Of a DNA stretch of 52,309 nt, positions 26,195 to 33,933 are shown piece after piece. A model generated the notes under the pieces. That model had not been told where the DNA came from, made no database searches, and saw only the letters and a list, made by a program, of their open reading frames with translations. Within the stretch, counting starts at the first letter, position 1, and the number at the start of each line of letters is the position of its first letter. Source of the stretch: Candidatus Methanomethylophilaceae archaeon (GTDB lineage Archaea; Thermoplasmatota; Thermoplasmata; Methanomassiliicoccales; Methanomethylophilaceae); assembly GCA_017935945.1 (NCBI GenBank), contig JAGBGN010000119.1, positions 1 to 52,309 of the forward strand, given 5' to 3'. Made by a program: the position numbers and the translations under genes.

Positions 26195-26695
26195 TCAGCG
26201 GACCGCGGTCCATATGCTGAGAGAGGACATGACGACCAGGACGAGTCCTATGAGCATCATCGCCAGGTCGGCGGTGGCACCGGGTACGACTATGAGCACC
26301 AATGCGATCGCAATCAGGGCGAGTCCGATCAGGAGGTTGGTTCCTCTCTTCTTCTTGGATTTGGTGTCATCCAATATCTTGATGACACCGAACACGGCCA
26401 TGAACGCTGCAAGCACGTAGATCATCAGGACCAGGAACACGCCCGATGCAAGGACCAGAAGAAGTCCGAGTATGCATGCAAGGGTGCCCAGTACCTTCTC
26501 GCTACCGTTGTCACCACGGATCCCTCTACTCAGGGTGTTGGATCCATAGACCATCATTATGGCCCCTATGAAGATGATGACCATGGAGATGGCACCCGAC
26601 CTCATTACGATCAGGATTATTCCCAGCATGAACAGCAGTATCGAACTCGCCAGGGAATCCTTCCAGGGTGCCAGTCTGGATATGTCGGCTTTCAT
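26195..26695 (-). CDS. DUF308-like membrane protein (paralogue 1)
   Basis: 166 residues with six hydrophobic helices and almost no other features. The motif pattern of repeated GIILIVMRSGAISMVIIFIG and LIGLALIAIALVLIV resembles the HdeD/DUF308 family of small six-helix membrane proteins. The ATG at 26695 (MKADISRLAPWKDSL) is chosen because the paralogue at 27637 also starts with a short polar stretch ending in PWKDS. Function unknown; acid resistance is known only for E. coli HdeD. Confidence 0.8.
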   Translation of the reverse strand: MKADISRLAPWKDSLASSILLFMLGIILIVMRSGAISMVIIFIGAIMMVYGSNTLSRGIRGDNGSEKVLGTLACILGLLLVLASGVFLVLMIYVLAAFMAVFGVIKILDDTKSKKKRGTNLLIGLALIAIALVLIVVPGATADLAMMLIGLVLVVMSSLSIWTAVR

Positions 26696-26779
26696 GAGCA
26701 TGCATCGCATGGTTGGTTATAATCGATTGCCATGACATCATCCCGAAACGATTATATCGGGCTATTCATCCGCCCACTC

Positions 26780-27061
26780 ATGGTCAAATCAGTAAGCGCA
26801 TCCCACATCCTCGTGTCCAGTGCAAGGGACGCAGAGGGAATCATGATCCGCCTCTCCAAGGGAGAGGAGTTCGCAGCCCTGGCCAAGAGGTTCTCCAAGT
26901 GCCCCTCCAAGAGCAAGGGCGGAAACCTCGGATGGTTCGGAAAGGGAGACATGGTCCCCGAGTTCGAGAAGGCCTGCTTCGAGGGAAAGGTCGGGGAGGT
27001 CGTAGGACCTGTCAAGACCGAGTTCGGATACCATATCATCCTCATCAACGGTCAGAAGTGA
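26780..27061 (+). CDS. Parvulin-type peptidyl-prolyl isomerase
   Basis: 93 residues, a bare parvulin domain: SASHILVSSARDAEGIM, FSKCPSKSKGGNLGWFGKGDMVPEFE (typical FS.CPS...GGDLG.f), GPVKTEFGYHIILI. Cytosolic, accelerates cis-trans proline isomerisation; no signal peptide. TATA-like box (gattatatcgg, 26750-26760) about 25 nt before ATG 26780, which rules out the longer upstream start. It lies between the two DUF308-like genes. Confidence 0.95.
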   Translation: MVKSVSASHILVSSARDAEGIMIRLSKGEEFAALAKRFSKCPSKSKGGNLGWFGKGDMVPEFEKACFEGKVGEVVGPVKTEFGYHIILINGQK

Positions 27062-27074
27062 GACCGGATGGGTC

Positions 27075-27095
27075 GCCCCCGGTGATTCCGGGGGC
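27075..27095. terminator. Terminator after the parvulin gene
   Basis: Perfect 8-bp stem GCCCCCGG / CCGGGGGC with a 5-nt loop, 13 nt after the parvulin stop and facing the convergent DUF308-like gene. Confidence 0.65.
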
Positions 27096-27106
27096 ATGAA
27101 ACGATT

Positions 27107-27637
27107 TCAATATGCGTTCTTCACTCTGTACGCGTTGTAGATCGTCATCGCTCCGGCGAATGCCACGACTACACCGATGACGATCATGACTATGTCGGCG
27201 GTTCCATCAAGGTCCATGAGTGCCAGGAGACCCATGGCGATGAGGAGCAGTCCGATCAGCAGGGAGATGATCCTGTTGCTGGTGGATGCGGTGAATCCCG
27301 AGTTTATGTTCAGGACGGCCACGATTCCCATGATGATCAGGCCGAGTGCCAGGAGGATCATGAGGAGGTCGCTGAACAGGTTGGGCATGATGGCGAGGAC
27401 GAGTCCTATGACCAGTTTCACGGCTCCGATTATGTTCATAACTCCGGCTTTGTTCCTCACTCCCTCGTAGATGGATAGGAGTCCGCTGACTGCGATGAGT
27501 ATTCCGATGATCATCAGGATGATCTCGAGTGAATCCTCTCCGCCAACGGCCAGGAGGAGACCGACCACCAGGAGGACGATACCCATGATCATGGAGTCCT
27601 TCCAGGGGTTGTACTTCTTCTCGACGGTTACTTCCAT
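27107..27637 (-). CDS. DUF308-like membrane protein (paralogue 2)
   Basis: 176 residues. After a polar start (MEVTVEKKYNPWKDSM) there are six helices rich in Gly, Leu, Ile and Met (IVLLVVGLLLAVGGEDS, LLIGLLLIAMGLLALMDLDG, IVMIVIGVVVAFAGAM). Clear similarity to the gene at 26195 in length, in the PWKDS motif and in the order of helices. The pair flanks the parvulin gene. Function unknown. Confidence 0.82.
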   Translation of the reverse strand: MEVTVEKKYNPWKDSMIMGIVLLVVGLLLAVGGEDSLEIILMIIGILIAVSGLLSIYEGVRNKAGVMNIIGAVKLVIGLVLAIMPNLFSDLLMILLALGLIIMGIVAVLNINSGFTASTSNRIISLLIGLLLIAMGLLALMDLDGTADIVMIVIGVVVAFAGAMTIYNAYRVKNAY

Positions 27638-27711
27638 ATGTTTAACCCGGATGCATATCCTCCACTTCAGTTAATAACGCTTATCGGTGGATATGCGACC
27701 GCAGTGGTTTC

Positions 27712-28047
27712 TCATCTACGGAATCTGACTACTGCAGGTACCTGATGGCACAGGTCCTGACCGAAGATGATGTCCAAGGACGGATCCGATTCCAACAGGT
27801 GGTTAGCAATCTCATCCATCCCCTGCCAGTGGCGGAACACCACGATGTCCGAATCCGGTTCGATTTCCGGATAGATGGAGATGATAATGCCGAGGCCCCT
27901 CCCGATATCCACGACCATGTCCACGGTGTCGTCGCGACTGACGCGTCTCACTCCTGTGACCGCGTCGTTGTCGCGATCGGTGAGGAAACGTATGACCTTC
28001 TCCTCCAGATCCACAGGTTGTGATGGTCCGATGCAGGAAGCCTTCAT
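27712..28047 (-). CDS. Hypothetical protein, 111 residues
   Basis: Acidic soluble protein with no recognised domain. It has a regular alternation of strands and helices (DTVDMVVDIGRGLGIIISIYPEIE, DIVVFRHWQGMDEIANHLLE) and ends RFRR. Chosen over the overlapping plus-strand frame because its amino acid composition is natural and its start faces away from the next gene across a short AT-rich divergent spacer. Function unknown. Confidence 0.6.
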   Translation of the reverse strand: MKASCIGPSQPVDLEEKVIRFLTDRDNDAVTGVRRVSRDDTVDMVVDIGRGLGIIISIYPEIEPDSDIVVFRHWQGMDEIANHLLESDPSLDIIFGQDLCHQVPAVVRFRR

Positions 28048-28104
28048 GCAAACCTGTACGATGTTTCGGATAATCGTTTTTACCCTTAGGTCTATTTACC
28101 ATCC

Positions 28105-28503
28105 ATGGTGAATGTTTGTCCTTCGGAATCAGATCCCCGCGAGCATGTGGAGGCCTTCGTGTCCGATCCCCAGGTTAAGACCCTGGCCGGACTCCGCGAG
28201 GAGGGTGTGTGGAAGATGATGGATGTCGTCGAGGCTGAGGTCAGGAAACAAGAACCCGGTTCGGAGATTATCATCCTGGACCGCGACTCACTCTGTGAGG
28301 AGAGGATCGATCTTCCCCGTGAGCTCAGTGACTTCCTACTGAGGAAGGCTGATTGTGGAAAGAAGGTCAATGTGCTCGTCCGCGATGACCTTCCCATAAT
28401 AGGTTGGCAGCAGGCACTGGATGTTCTACGCGGAAAGGATGCGCAGGTGTATGTCGCACTCTATGCATGCCGCAACGTGCCCGTCTGCACAAAATTGTTC
28501 TGA
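28105..28503 (+). CDS. Hypothetical protein, 132 residues
   Basis: Soluble protein without recognised domain. It has cysteines at residues 5, about 64, about 84 and two near the C-terminus (ACRNVPVCTKLF), a possible but unproven metal or redox site. The middle (EIIILDRDSLCEERIDLP) looks like a Rossmann-type strand-turn. Divergent from the gene at 27712, with a short spacer that has a T-rich promoter-like stretch. Codon use is normal for the window. Confidence 0.65.
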   Translation: MVNVCPSESDPREHVEAFVSDPQVKTLAGLREEGVWKMMDVVEAEVRKQEPGSEIIILDRDSLCEERIDLPRELSDFLLRKADCGKKVNVLVRDDLPIIGWQQALDVLRGKDAQVYVALYACRNVPVCTKLF

Positions 28504-28514
28504 TAACGATGGGG

Positions 28515-29312
28515 TCAGATGACCCTATCCCTTTTCCCTGTCAGATACTCCGATATCCCCAGCAACTCATCCATGACGTAGTCGCATTGCAGGTACTCGT
28601 CGGCATCCCTTCTCTCATCGCAGATGAACGACGTGCATCTGATGTGCACGAACATGTCCTCCAGGACCGCACCTGCAGCCAAGGGGGATGACCTCCCATG
28701 ACCGGTGAGCTTCAGGATCCCCAGTTCCGCCTCCACTTCGATGCGCGTCGGCATGTGGTTCAATCCGGACAGCTTCCTCCTGGCTTCCGCATCGTCCTTC
28801 CTGCAGAGGAAGCACAGGCATCCTTGACCGGGAACCGGTAGGAAAGTGTCCGGATCAAGAACGGAGTGTTTGCGTTCGGGCGACAGGAGAATGAGGTCAG
28901 CTTCAGGGATGATCCACGCATCCGCGTCATCGTCGAGGCAATCGTCAGCCGAGACGTGTACCGATACGACGTCGAGGTCGGGATACAGGGATCCGATGTA
29001 GCGTTTCATGACCTCCCCACAGACGGACACCTTGGACCCCGGTGGAAGTTCACCGGGATGTACGGGGACTGACACCCATCCGGAAGTGGATCTGGGTACC
29101 ATGACGGCGATGGACGTCTCCCTCTCTATCATGGGTGGGATGGCATCGACAGGATAGAGTACGGCATCCACGCCTTCGGGCACAGGGTCGAACAGGGGGT
29201 CGTAGTCCTCGAGGACCACGGATGAATGTGGGCCGATGCGTTCAGCAAGGGATTCGAGGCGACGTGATGCGAGCTCCCCTCTGGTGATTCCGATGACGGG
29301 TCCTTCAGACAT
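28515..29312 (-). CDS. Degenerate hydroxymethylbilane synthase (HemC)-like protein
   Basis: 265 residues, shorter than HemC (about 300). The N-terminus IGITRGELASRRLESLAERI resembles the HemC start IGTRGSKLALAQ. The block FLPVPGQGCLCFLCRKDD matches the HemC PAPGQGAL signature, and LSGLNHMPTRIEVEAELGIL matches the helix before the cofactor loop. But the loop that normally carries the cysteine holding the dipyrromethane cofactor (GGCQVPIG) reads TGHGRSSPLAAG, with no Cys, and HSLKD is replaced by YPVDA. A true synthase is therefore unlikely; a regulatory or tetrapyrrole-binding role is possible. The start lies 9 nt from metY on the same strand. Confidence 0.65.
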   Translation of the reverse strand: MSEGPVIGITRGELASRRLESLAERIGPHSSVVLEDYDPLFDPVPEGVDAVLYPVDAIPPMIERETSIAVMVPRSTSGWVSVPVHPGELPPGSKVSVCGEVMKRYIGSLYPDLDVVSVHVSADDCLDDDADAWIIPEADLILLSPERKHSVLDPDTFLPVPGQGCLCFLCRKDDAEARRKLSGLNHMPTRIEVEAELGILKLTGHGRSSPLAAGAVLEDMFVHIRCTSFICDERRDADEYLQCDYVMDELLGISEYLTGKRDRVI

Positions 29313-29321
29313 CCGGACACC

Positions 29322-30602
29322 TCAGATCCTGTCGAGGGCCTGTTCCAGGTCCGCGATGATGTCATCGATGTGCTCGCATCCGATGGAGAGTCTTATGGTG
29401 GAGGGTCCGATGCCAGATGCCCTTAGTTCATCCTCCGTCATCTGGGAATGGGTGGTACTGGCAGGGTGGATGACCAACGACTTCATGTCGGCCACGTTGG
29501 CCAGCAGCGAGAAAAGCTCCACTCCGTCGGCGAACCTCTTCGCCCCCTCGCGGCCACCTTTGGATTCGAATGTGAAGATGGAACCCGCACCGTTGGGGAA
29601 GTACCTCTCATACAGTGCATGGTCCGGATGGTCAGGGAGCATGGGGTGGTTGACCTTCTCCACCTTCGGGTGTTTGGATAGGAACTCCACAACCTTCTGG
29701 GTGTTGTAGACGTGTCTCTCCACCCTCAGGGACAGGGTCTCCAGTCCCTGGATGAATGCGAAAGAATGGACAGGGGACAGGCAGGCACCCATGTCACGCA
29801 GGATGATCGCCCTGACCCTTGTACAGAACGGGGAATCGGCACAATCCCTCACGAAGCTCACACCGTGGTAACTGGGATCGGGGTCGACGAGATGGGGGAA
29901 CCTACCGGAACCCTCCCAGTCGAACTTCCCGTTCTCGACGATGAGTCCTCCCAACACCAATCCATGACCGCCGATGAACTTGGTGGCGGATTCCACCACG
30001 ATGTCCGCACCGTGCTCCAGGGGACGGAAAAGGTAAGGCGTTGCGAACGTGTTGTCTACGACGAGCGGGACACCATGGCGGTGACACATCTCTGCTAGAG
30101 CATCGATGTCGACGAGGTTGGCGTTGGGATTGCCGATGGTCTCAATGAACACGGCCTTGGTGTTCTCCCTGATGCATGATTCGAAGGATGATACGGGATC
30201 GATACCGGTGGGATCCACGAACGTGCAGTCGACACCGTAGGATTTCAGGGTGTGGGCGAAGTAGTTGTAGGTTCCACCGTAGATGGTGGTGGATGATACG
30301 ATGTGGTCTCCCGAGAAGGCCAGGTTGTTGATCGTGTAGGCGATGGCCGCAGCACCGGATGCGACGGCCAGTGCCGCAGTGCCCCCTTCCAGGGCGGCCA
30401 CCCTCCTTTCGAACACATTCGTGGTGGTGTTGGTCAACCTGGAGTAGATATTCCCCTGCGTTTTCAGAGCGAACCTGTCGGCCGCATCATCGCAGTTGTC
30501 GAAGACATAGGATGTCGTCAGGTAGATCGGGGTGGCCCTCGCATCAGAGGCGGGGTCAGGTTCCTCCTGCCCCACGTGCAGCATCAGCGTCTCGAACTTC
30601 AT
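29322..30602 (-). CDS. metY: O-acetylhomoserine sulfhydrylase / aminocarboxypropyltransferase MetY
   Basis: 426 residues. PLP enzyme of the Cys/Met metabolism family making homocysteine from O-acetylhomoserine and sulfide, or methionine from methanethiol. Motifs: KFETLMLHVGQEEPDP, the PLP phosphate region YSRLTNTTTNVFERRVAALEGG, PLVVDNTFATPYLFRPLEHGAD and the lysine motif ESATKFIGGHG. ATG 30602 gives the usual family start; an ATG at 30659 would add 19 residues. Same strand as the HemC-like gene, 9 nt apart, so probably an operon. Confidence 0.93.
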   Translation of the reverse strand: MKFETLMLHVGQEEPDPASDARATPIYLTTSYVFDNCDDAADRFALKTQGNIYSRLTNTTTNVFERRVAALEGGTAALAVASGAAAIAYTINNLAFSGDHIVSSTTIYGGTYNYFAHTLKSYGVDCTFVDPTGIDPVSSFESCIRENTKAVFIETIGNPNANLVDIDALAEMCHRHGVPLVVDNTFATPYLFRPLEHGADIVVESATKFIGGHGLVLGGLIVENGKFDWEGSGRFPHLVDPDPSYHGVSFVRDCADSPFCTRVRAIILRDMGACLSPVHSFAFIQGLETLSLRVERHVYNTQKVVEFLSKHPKVEKVNHPMLPDHPDHALYERYFPNGAGSIFTFESKGGREGAKRFADGVELFSLLANVADMKSLVIHPASTTHSQMTEDELRASGIGPSTIRLSIGCEHIDDIIADLEQALDRI

Positions 30603-30749
30603 GCCCTTCTGGTTACCCGGTCCACTTGGGACGTTCCTGTCACTGGAGAATGTCATCACATCAAATCCTGGATACGGTGTCGGGGGTACCTTCGTGCGGA
30701 ACCCCCTGTTCGTCGTATGTGTGATGTTTATTTACCGTTTTTCGGATGG

Positions 30750-31538
30750 TCATCCAGAGATGTAGTCTGTGGGTTGGCCACCTAGCTTCCTCATGTGGAA
30801 GTCGGGATGGTTGTATCTAGCCCTTCCCGTTGTGTGTTCACCGTACTCTATCGCCGTCTTGGGGCACAGGTTCAGGCAGCACATGCACATGGTGCACTTC
30901 TCCTCATCCCAGACCGGTTTGCGGTGGTACACCTTGATGATCTGCTCCGGACATACCTCTTCGCATATCCTGCATTCCACACATCTGTCGTTCAGATGGA
31001 AGTTCTCCGTCACCCTGTGCTCATCGTAGAGCTTGTAAAGTTCTCTGCTGCCCTCCTGTCCCGCACATGTGCGGAAGTCCCCGGTGATCCCGTTGGCGAT
31101 CCTTCCGGCAATGGCATCAATGGAGGCATCCGTACCTTCCAGGAGTTTCACGTTGTCTTCGGGGGATGCCATCTCATAGGGCGCGAATATGGCGTTGTCG
31201 GGCATCACTATGTCGTGATAGGAATCAATCGTCAGTCTCCCTTCGAGGATCTCCGAGAGGATCTCGCATGCGACCCCGGATTCCCCGCCACAGGTCGTGA
31301 CGCAGAACGTCTTCCCGGGATTCCTCACCTTCACGGATGAAACGAATCTGCGGACCATATCTGGGAGTCCCATGTAGTAGACGGGGAACACGAATCCCAC
31401 GGGTTCTCCCTTGGCGTCGTATTCGTAGCGTCCGTAGCGTTCCGCCGGTGCCATGTCCACATAGTCGGTATCCAGTGCGACGCATAGTCTCTGAGCCACA
31501 TGGTACGAGTTCCCTGTTCCTGAGAATGAAAATATCAT
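30750..31538 (-). CDS. EFR1-type flavodoxin-ferredoxin fusion protein
   Basis: 262 residues. N-terminal flavodoxin-like domain (about 1-160): FSFSGTGNSYHVAQRL (FMN phosphate loop), GFVFPVYYMGLPDMVRRFV. C-terminal 2x[4Fe-4S] ferredoxin domain (about 185-240): CVECRICEEVCPEQI and CTMCMCCLNLCPKTAIEYG. Soluble electron carrier or oxidoreductase. ATG 31538 is preferred because a TATA-like box on this strand (CTTTATATTC, 31561-31570) lies about 27 nt upstream, so the mRNA is leaderless. Common in anaerobic archaea and bacteria; partner unknown. Confidence 0.92.
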   Translation of the reverse strand: MIFSFSGTGNSYHVAQRLCVALDTDYVDMAPAERYGRYEYDAKGEPVGFVFPVYYMGLPDMVRRFVSSVKVRNPGKTFCVTTCGGESGVACEILSEILEGRLTIDSYHDIVMPDNAIFAPYEMASPEDNVKLLEGTDASIDAIAGRIANGITGDFRTCAGQEGSRELYKLYDEHRVTENFHLNDRCVECRICEEVCPEQIIKVYHRKPVWDEEKCTMCMCCLNLCPKTAIEYGEHTTGRARYNHPDFHMRKLGGQPTDYISG

Positions 31539-31655
31539 CGCTGTTAAGTTGTTGTTACTGGAATATAAAGGGGATGGTTGAATTGTCGATTGTTTAAGTG
31601 ACCTTGAGACCGTCGTAACGGCCCCTGTTATAACGGATGGGAGCAATGAGGTCCC

Positions 31656-32738
31656 ATGCACATCTACGATCGCATGACCTCGGGAGAGGTCATACGGGCA
31701 ACGGATCCTGATTACGAACTGGTCGAGGAAGGGTACCGGAGGGCGGCCATGGTGACCATGGAGATGAACTCACACTACAGGTCGCCGGAGGAGGTCCTTT
31801 CCTACCTAAGGTCCCTGTCCGTCAGGGGGATCGATGATTCCGCATTCGTAGTACTGCCGTTCCACACCGATTTCGGTAGAAACATCTCGATGGGGAGGAA
31901 CGTGTTCATCAATTCCGGTTGCACCTTCCTGGACCAGGGTGGCATAATCGTGGATGATGACGTCCTGTTGGGGCCGAACGTGACGCTTGTGACATCCAAC
32001 CACCCCATAGATCCCAGTGACCGCAGGGCAGTGGTCTCCACACCGATCCACCTGTGCAGGAACTGCTGGATAGGTGCGGGTGCGATCATCCTTCCGGGTG
32101 TGACTGTGGGGGAGAACTCGGTGGTGGGAGCGGGTTCGGTCGTCACACATGATGTGCCCCCGAATACCGTTGTGGCAGGAAATCCAGCCAGGATCATGAA
32201 AGGGGTATCGGCCCGGGAAGTTTCGTCCTGTCCGATGGATGGAGGGTCACGGTTTTATACTCCGGGACGGCCTGACACGTGCATGAACAACTTCGACATG
32301 CTCTGTGAGATCTTCGAGAAACTGGATCCCGAGACCTACAATCAGATTTTAGAGGAGAAGTCGCTCTCCATCCTGGAGGGACTGTCCAATGTGGTCGACG
32401 ACGATACAGACCCCCTGGAGATACTTCTGGATTTCATTCTGTGTGCCGTAGCTGCTGATGGTGTGTTGTCAGAGGGGGAGTTTGTGGCCATGAGGGGTTC
32501 CCTGGAGGCCTTGTTGGGTAGGGAGCTGACCTTCGAGGAGATGGACAAGGTCTTCCACGCCGCAGGATTGGACAACCCCGATGGATACAAGGATATGATG
32601 GACCAGTTGGTCGATTTGATCGGTCTGGTCGATCCCGGACTCAAGGACGATCTCGTACTCGTGTGCCTGATGGTCTGTGCGGTCGATGGAGAGGTCACCG
32701 AGTCCGAGAAGGATTGGCTGAAGAAGCTCATCGAATGA
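31656..32738 (+). CDS. Maltose-O-acetyltransferase-like protein fused to a TerB-like domain
   Basis: 360 residues. Residues 1-190 form a left-handed beta-helix acetyltransferase of the MAA/NodL type: the N-terminal helix region, FINSGCTFLDQGGIIVDDDVLLGPNVTL, the catalytic His in TSNHPIDP, and WIGAGAIILPGVTVGENSVVGAGSVVT. Residues about 205-360 are helical and TerB-like, with two acidic repeats (AVAADGVLSEGEFVAM, CAVDGEVTESEKDWL). The combination of a CoA-dependent acetyltransferase with a TerB domain is unusual. TATA-like box (tgttataacgg) about 27 nt before the ATG. Substrate unknown. Confidence 0.85.
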   Translation: MHIYDRMTSGEVIRATDPDYELVEEGYRRAAMVTMEMNSHYRSPEEVLSYLRSLSVRGIDDSAFVVLPFHTDFGRNISMGRNVFINSGCTFLDQGGIIVDDDVLLGPNVTLVTSNHPIDPSDRRAVVSTPIHLCRNCWIGAGAIILPGVTVGENSVVGAGSVVTHDVPPNTVVAGNPARIMKGVSAREVSSCPMDGGSRFYTPGRPDTCMNNFDMLCEIFEKLDPETYNQILEEKSLSILEGLSNVVDDDTDPLEILLDFILCAVAADGVLSEGEFVAMRGSLEALLGRELTFEEMDKVFHAAGLDNPDGYKDMMDQLVDLIGLVDPGLKDDLVLVCLMVCAVDGEVTESEKDWLKKLIE

Positions 32739-33326
32739 TCAAAGGCGGGGCACGTCCCCGTCAGATCCCCTTTCCGAAAGGCGACCGGAATCATCCCAGT
32801 TCCCGTACATCCTGTTCTCATGTGATTCCCTGATCAGCTTCTCCAACCTTCTATCGAAGTCAGGTGTGCCCTTCCTACGTTGGACGTTGTCTATGCGTAT
32901 CCTCCGGTATGGTTCTGGGAACGAGGAGAAGTTCTCCCATGCGATTCTATCCGATTTCAGTGCAGATAGGATATCCTCATCGACCACGAACGGTTCCTTG
33001 GGGATGACCGATCTTCCGGCATCGGTCATCAGGCCCAGCCTCTCCAATCTGCGGCAACGTTCTATGTTGAGTTGGGTCCAGGATGAACCCCTTCTGCGCG
33101 GACTGAATCTCTGGACCGTACGGCCGTCTTCCAGCTTCTTCACAGTACTGTCGATCCATCCGAAGCAAAGGGCCTCTTCAACGGCATCGAGGTATGCAAG
33201 GTTTACATAATCCGGGGTACCGCGTTTGACAACCACCCAGCATTCAGATGCAGATTCGTGGTTGGATACGAACCATTCATGGAGACCATTGCGGTCGGGG
33301 AATTCAAGGGGAATTATCGGACCCAT
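32739..33326 (-). CDS. YdeI/OmpD-associated family protein
   Basis: 195 residues. Family pattern: ECWVVVKRGTPDYVNLAYLDAVEEALCFGWIDSTVKKL, FSPRRRGSSWTQLNIERCRRLERLGLM, then a C-terminal arginine-rich helix (YRRIRIDNVQRRKG). In bacteria such proteins are linked to peptide and bacteriocin resistance; the mechanism is unknown. Start ATG 33326 (MGPIIPLEFP) fits the family. Convergent with, and immediately adjacent to, the acetyltransferase-TerB gene. Confidence 0.85.
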   Translation of the reverse strand: MGPIIPLEFPDRNGLHEWFVSNHESASECWVVVKRGTPDYVNLAYLDAVEEALCFGWIDSTVKKLEDGRTVQRFSPRRRGSSWTQLNIERCRRLERLGLMTDAGRSVIPKEPFVVDEDILSALKSDRIAWENFSSFPEPYRRIRIDNVQRRKGTPDFDRRLEKLIRESHENRMYGNWDDSGRLSERGSDGDVPRL

Positions 33327-33490
33327 CGGCGGTTGATGTTTTCGATAGTAGTAACAGGTTGCGTTCACGATCGGATGATGTTTTCCGATTCTCGATTTGT
33401 GTTTTCCTCAGCGATGTTTTCTGAATAGATGTGTAATATTAACAATTATTAATAGAAATCTATAAATAATTTACAGATATCCCATGTTTC

Positions 33491-33614
33491 GGTATGACGG
33501 CCATAGCGGCGGGGTCACACCCGGTCCCATTCCGAACCCGGCAGTAAAGTCCGCCCGCGTATCTGTCTGTACTGTATTGCGCAAGCGTACGGGAACACAG
33601 GTACGCTGTCAACC
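33491..33614 (+). rRNA. rrf: 5S ribosomal RNA, stand-alone
   Basis: The signature GGTCCCATTCCGAACCCGGC (33522-33542 region) and AGTAAAGTCCGCC are typical of 5S rRNA. The ends pair as helix I: GGT-A-TGACGG at 33491-33500 with CTGTCAACC at 33606-33614 (9 bp, one bulged A). Total about 124 nt. A TATA-like box (tctataaataatt, about 33459-33471) lies about 25 nt upstream, so it has its own promoter. No 16S, 23S or tRNA is next to it, as in Thermoplasmata whose rRNA genes are unlinked. Confidence 0.93.
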
Positions 33615-33933
33615 ACTTATTCCTTTGAACAGTGATTTATCAGCCTTATTCCCATTGTGTTTTACTTGGATTTTGGCTCTTATGGAATTAAATCAGTTGG
33701 ATCTGTCCATTTAAGTCCCAGTTTGCCGGGATGGGTGAGGTATAAAACATTTTACTTCTGGAATCGAGTTTTGTAATAAACTGAAGATATCATGGAAACA
33801 AAACCTAACAAATGGTGACCGAAGTGGTGCCATAATCCTCCATTTTCCAATTAGGATGGTGGAATCCACGCATCCAAGCGGTTCTGGTGTACAATAGAAT
33901 AAATATAGGGATCATAGGATTCGCAGGATTTAC
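33615..33933. other. Intergenic region between 5S rRNA and the Na/Pi transporter gene
   Basis: About 319 nt, AT-rich with no convincing ORF or tRNA. The last 40 nt contain a TATA-like stretch (aatagaataaatata, about 33893-33907) that serves the transporter. The short direct frame overlapping the 5S gene is an artefact. Confidence 0.5.

Noticed and set aside
27745-28023. 92-codon plus-strand frame opposite the 111-residue protein
   Set aside because: Shadow of the minus-strand gene; its composition is less natural and it has no promoter.
33484-33714. 76-codon frame over the 5S rRNA gene
   Set aside because: It reads through the 5S rRNA, whose sequence and helix I pairing are clear.
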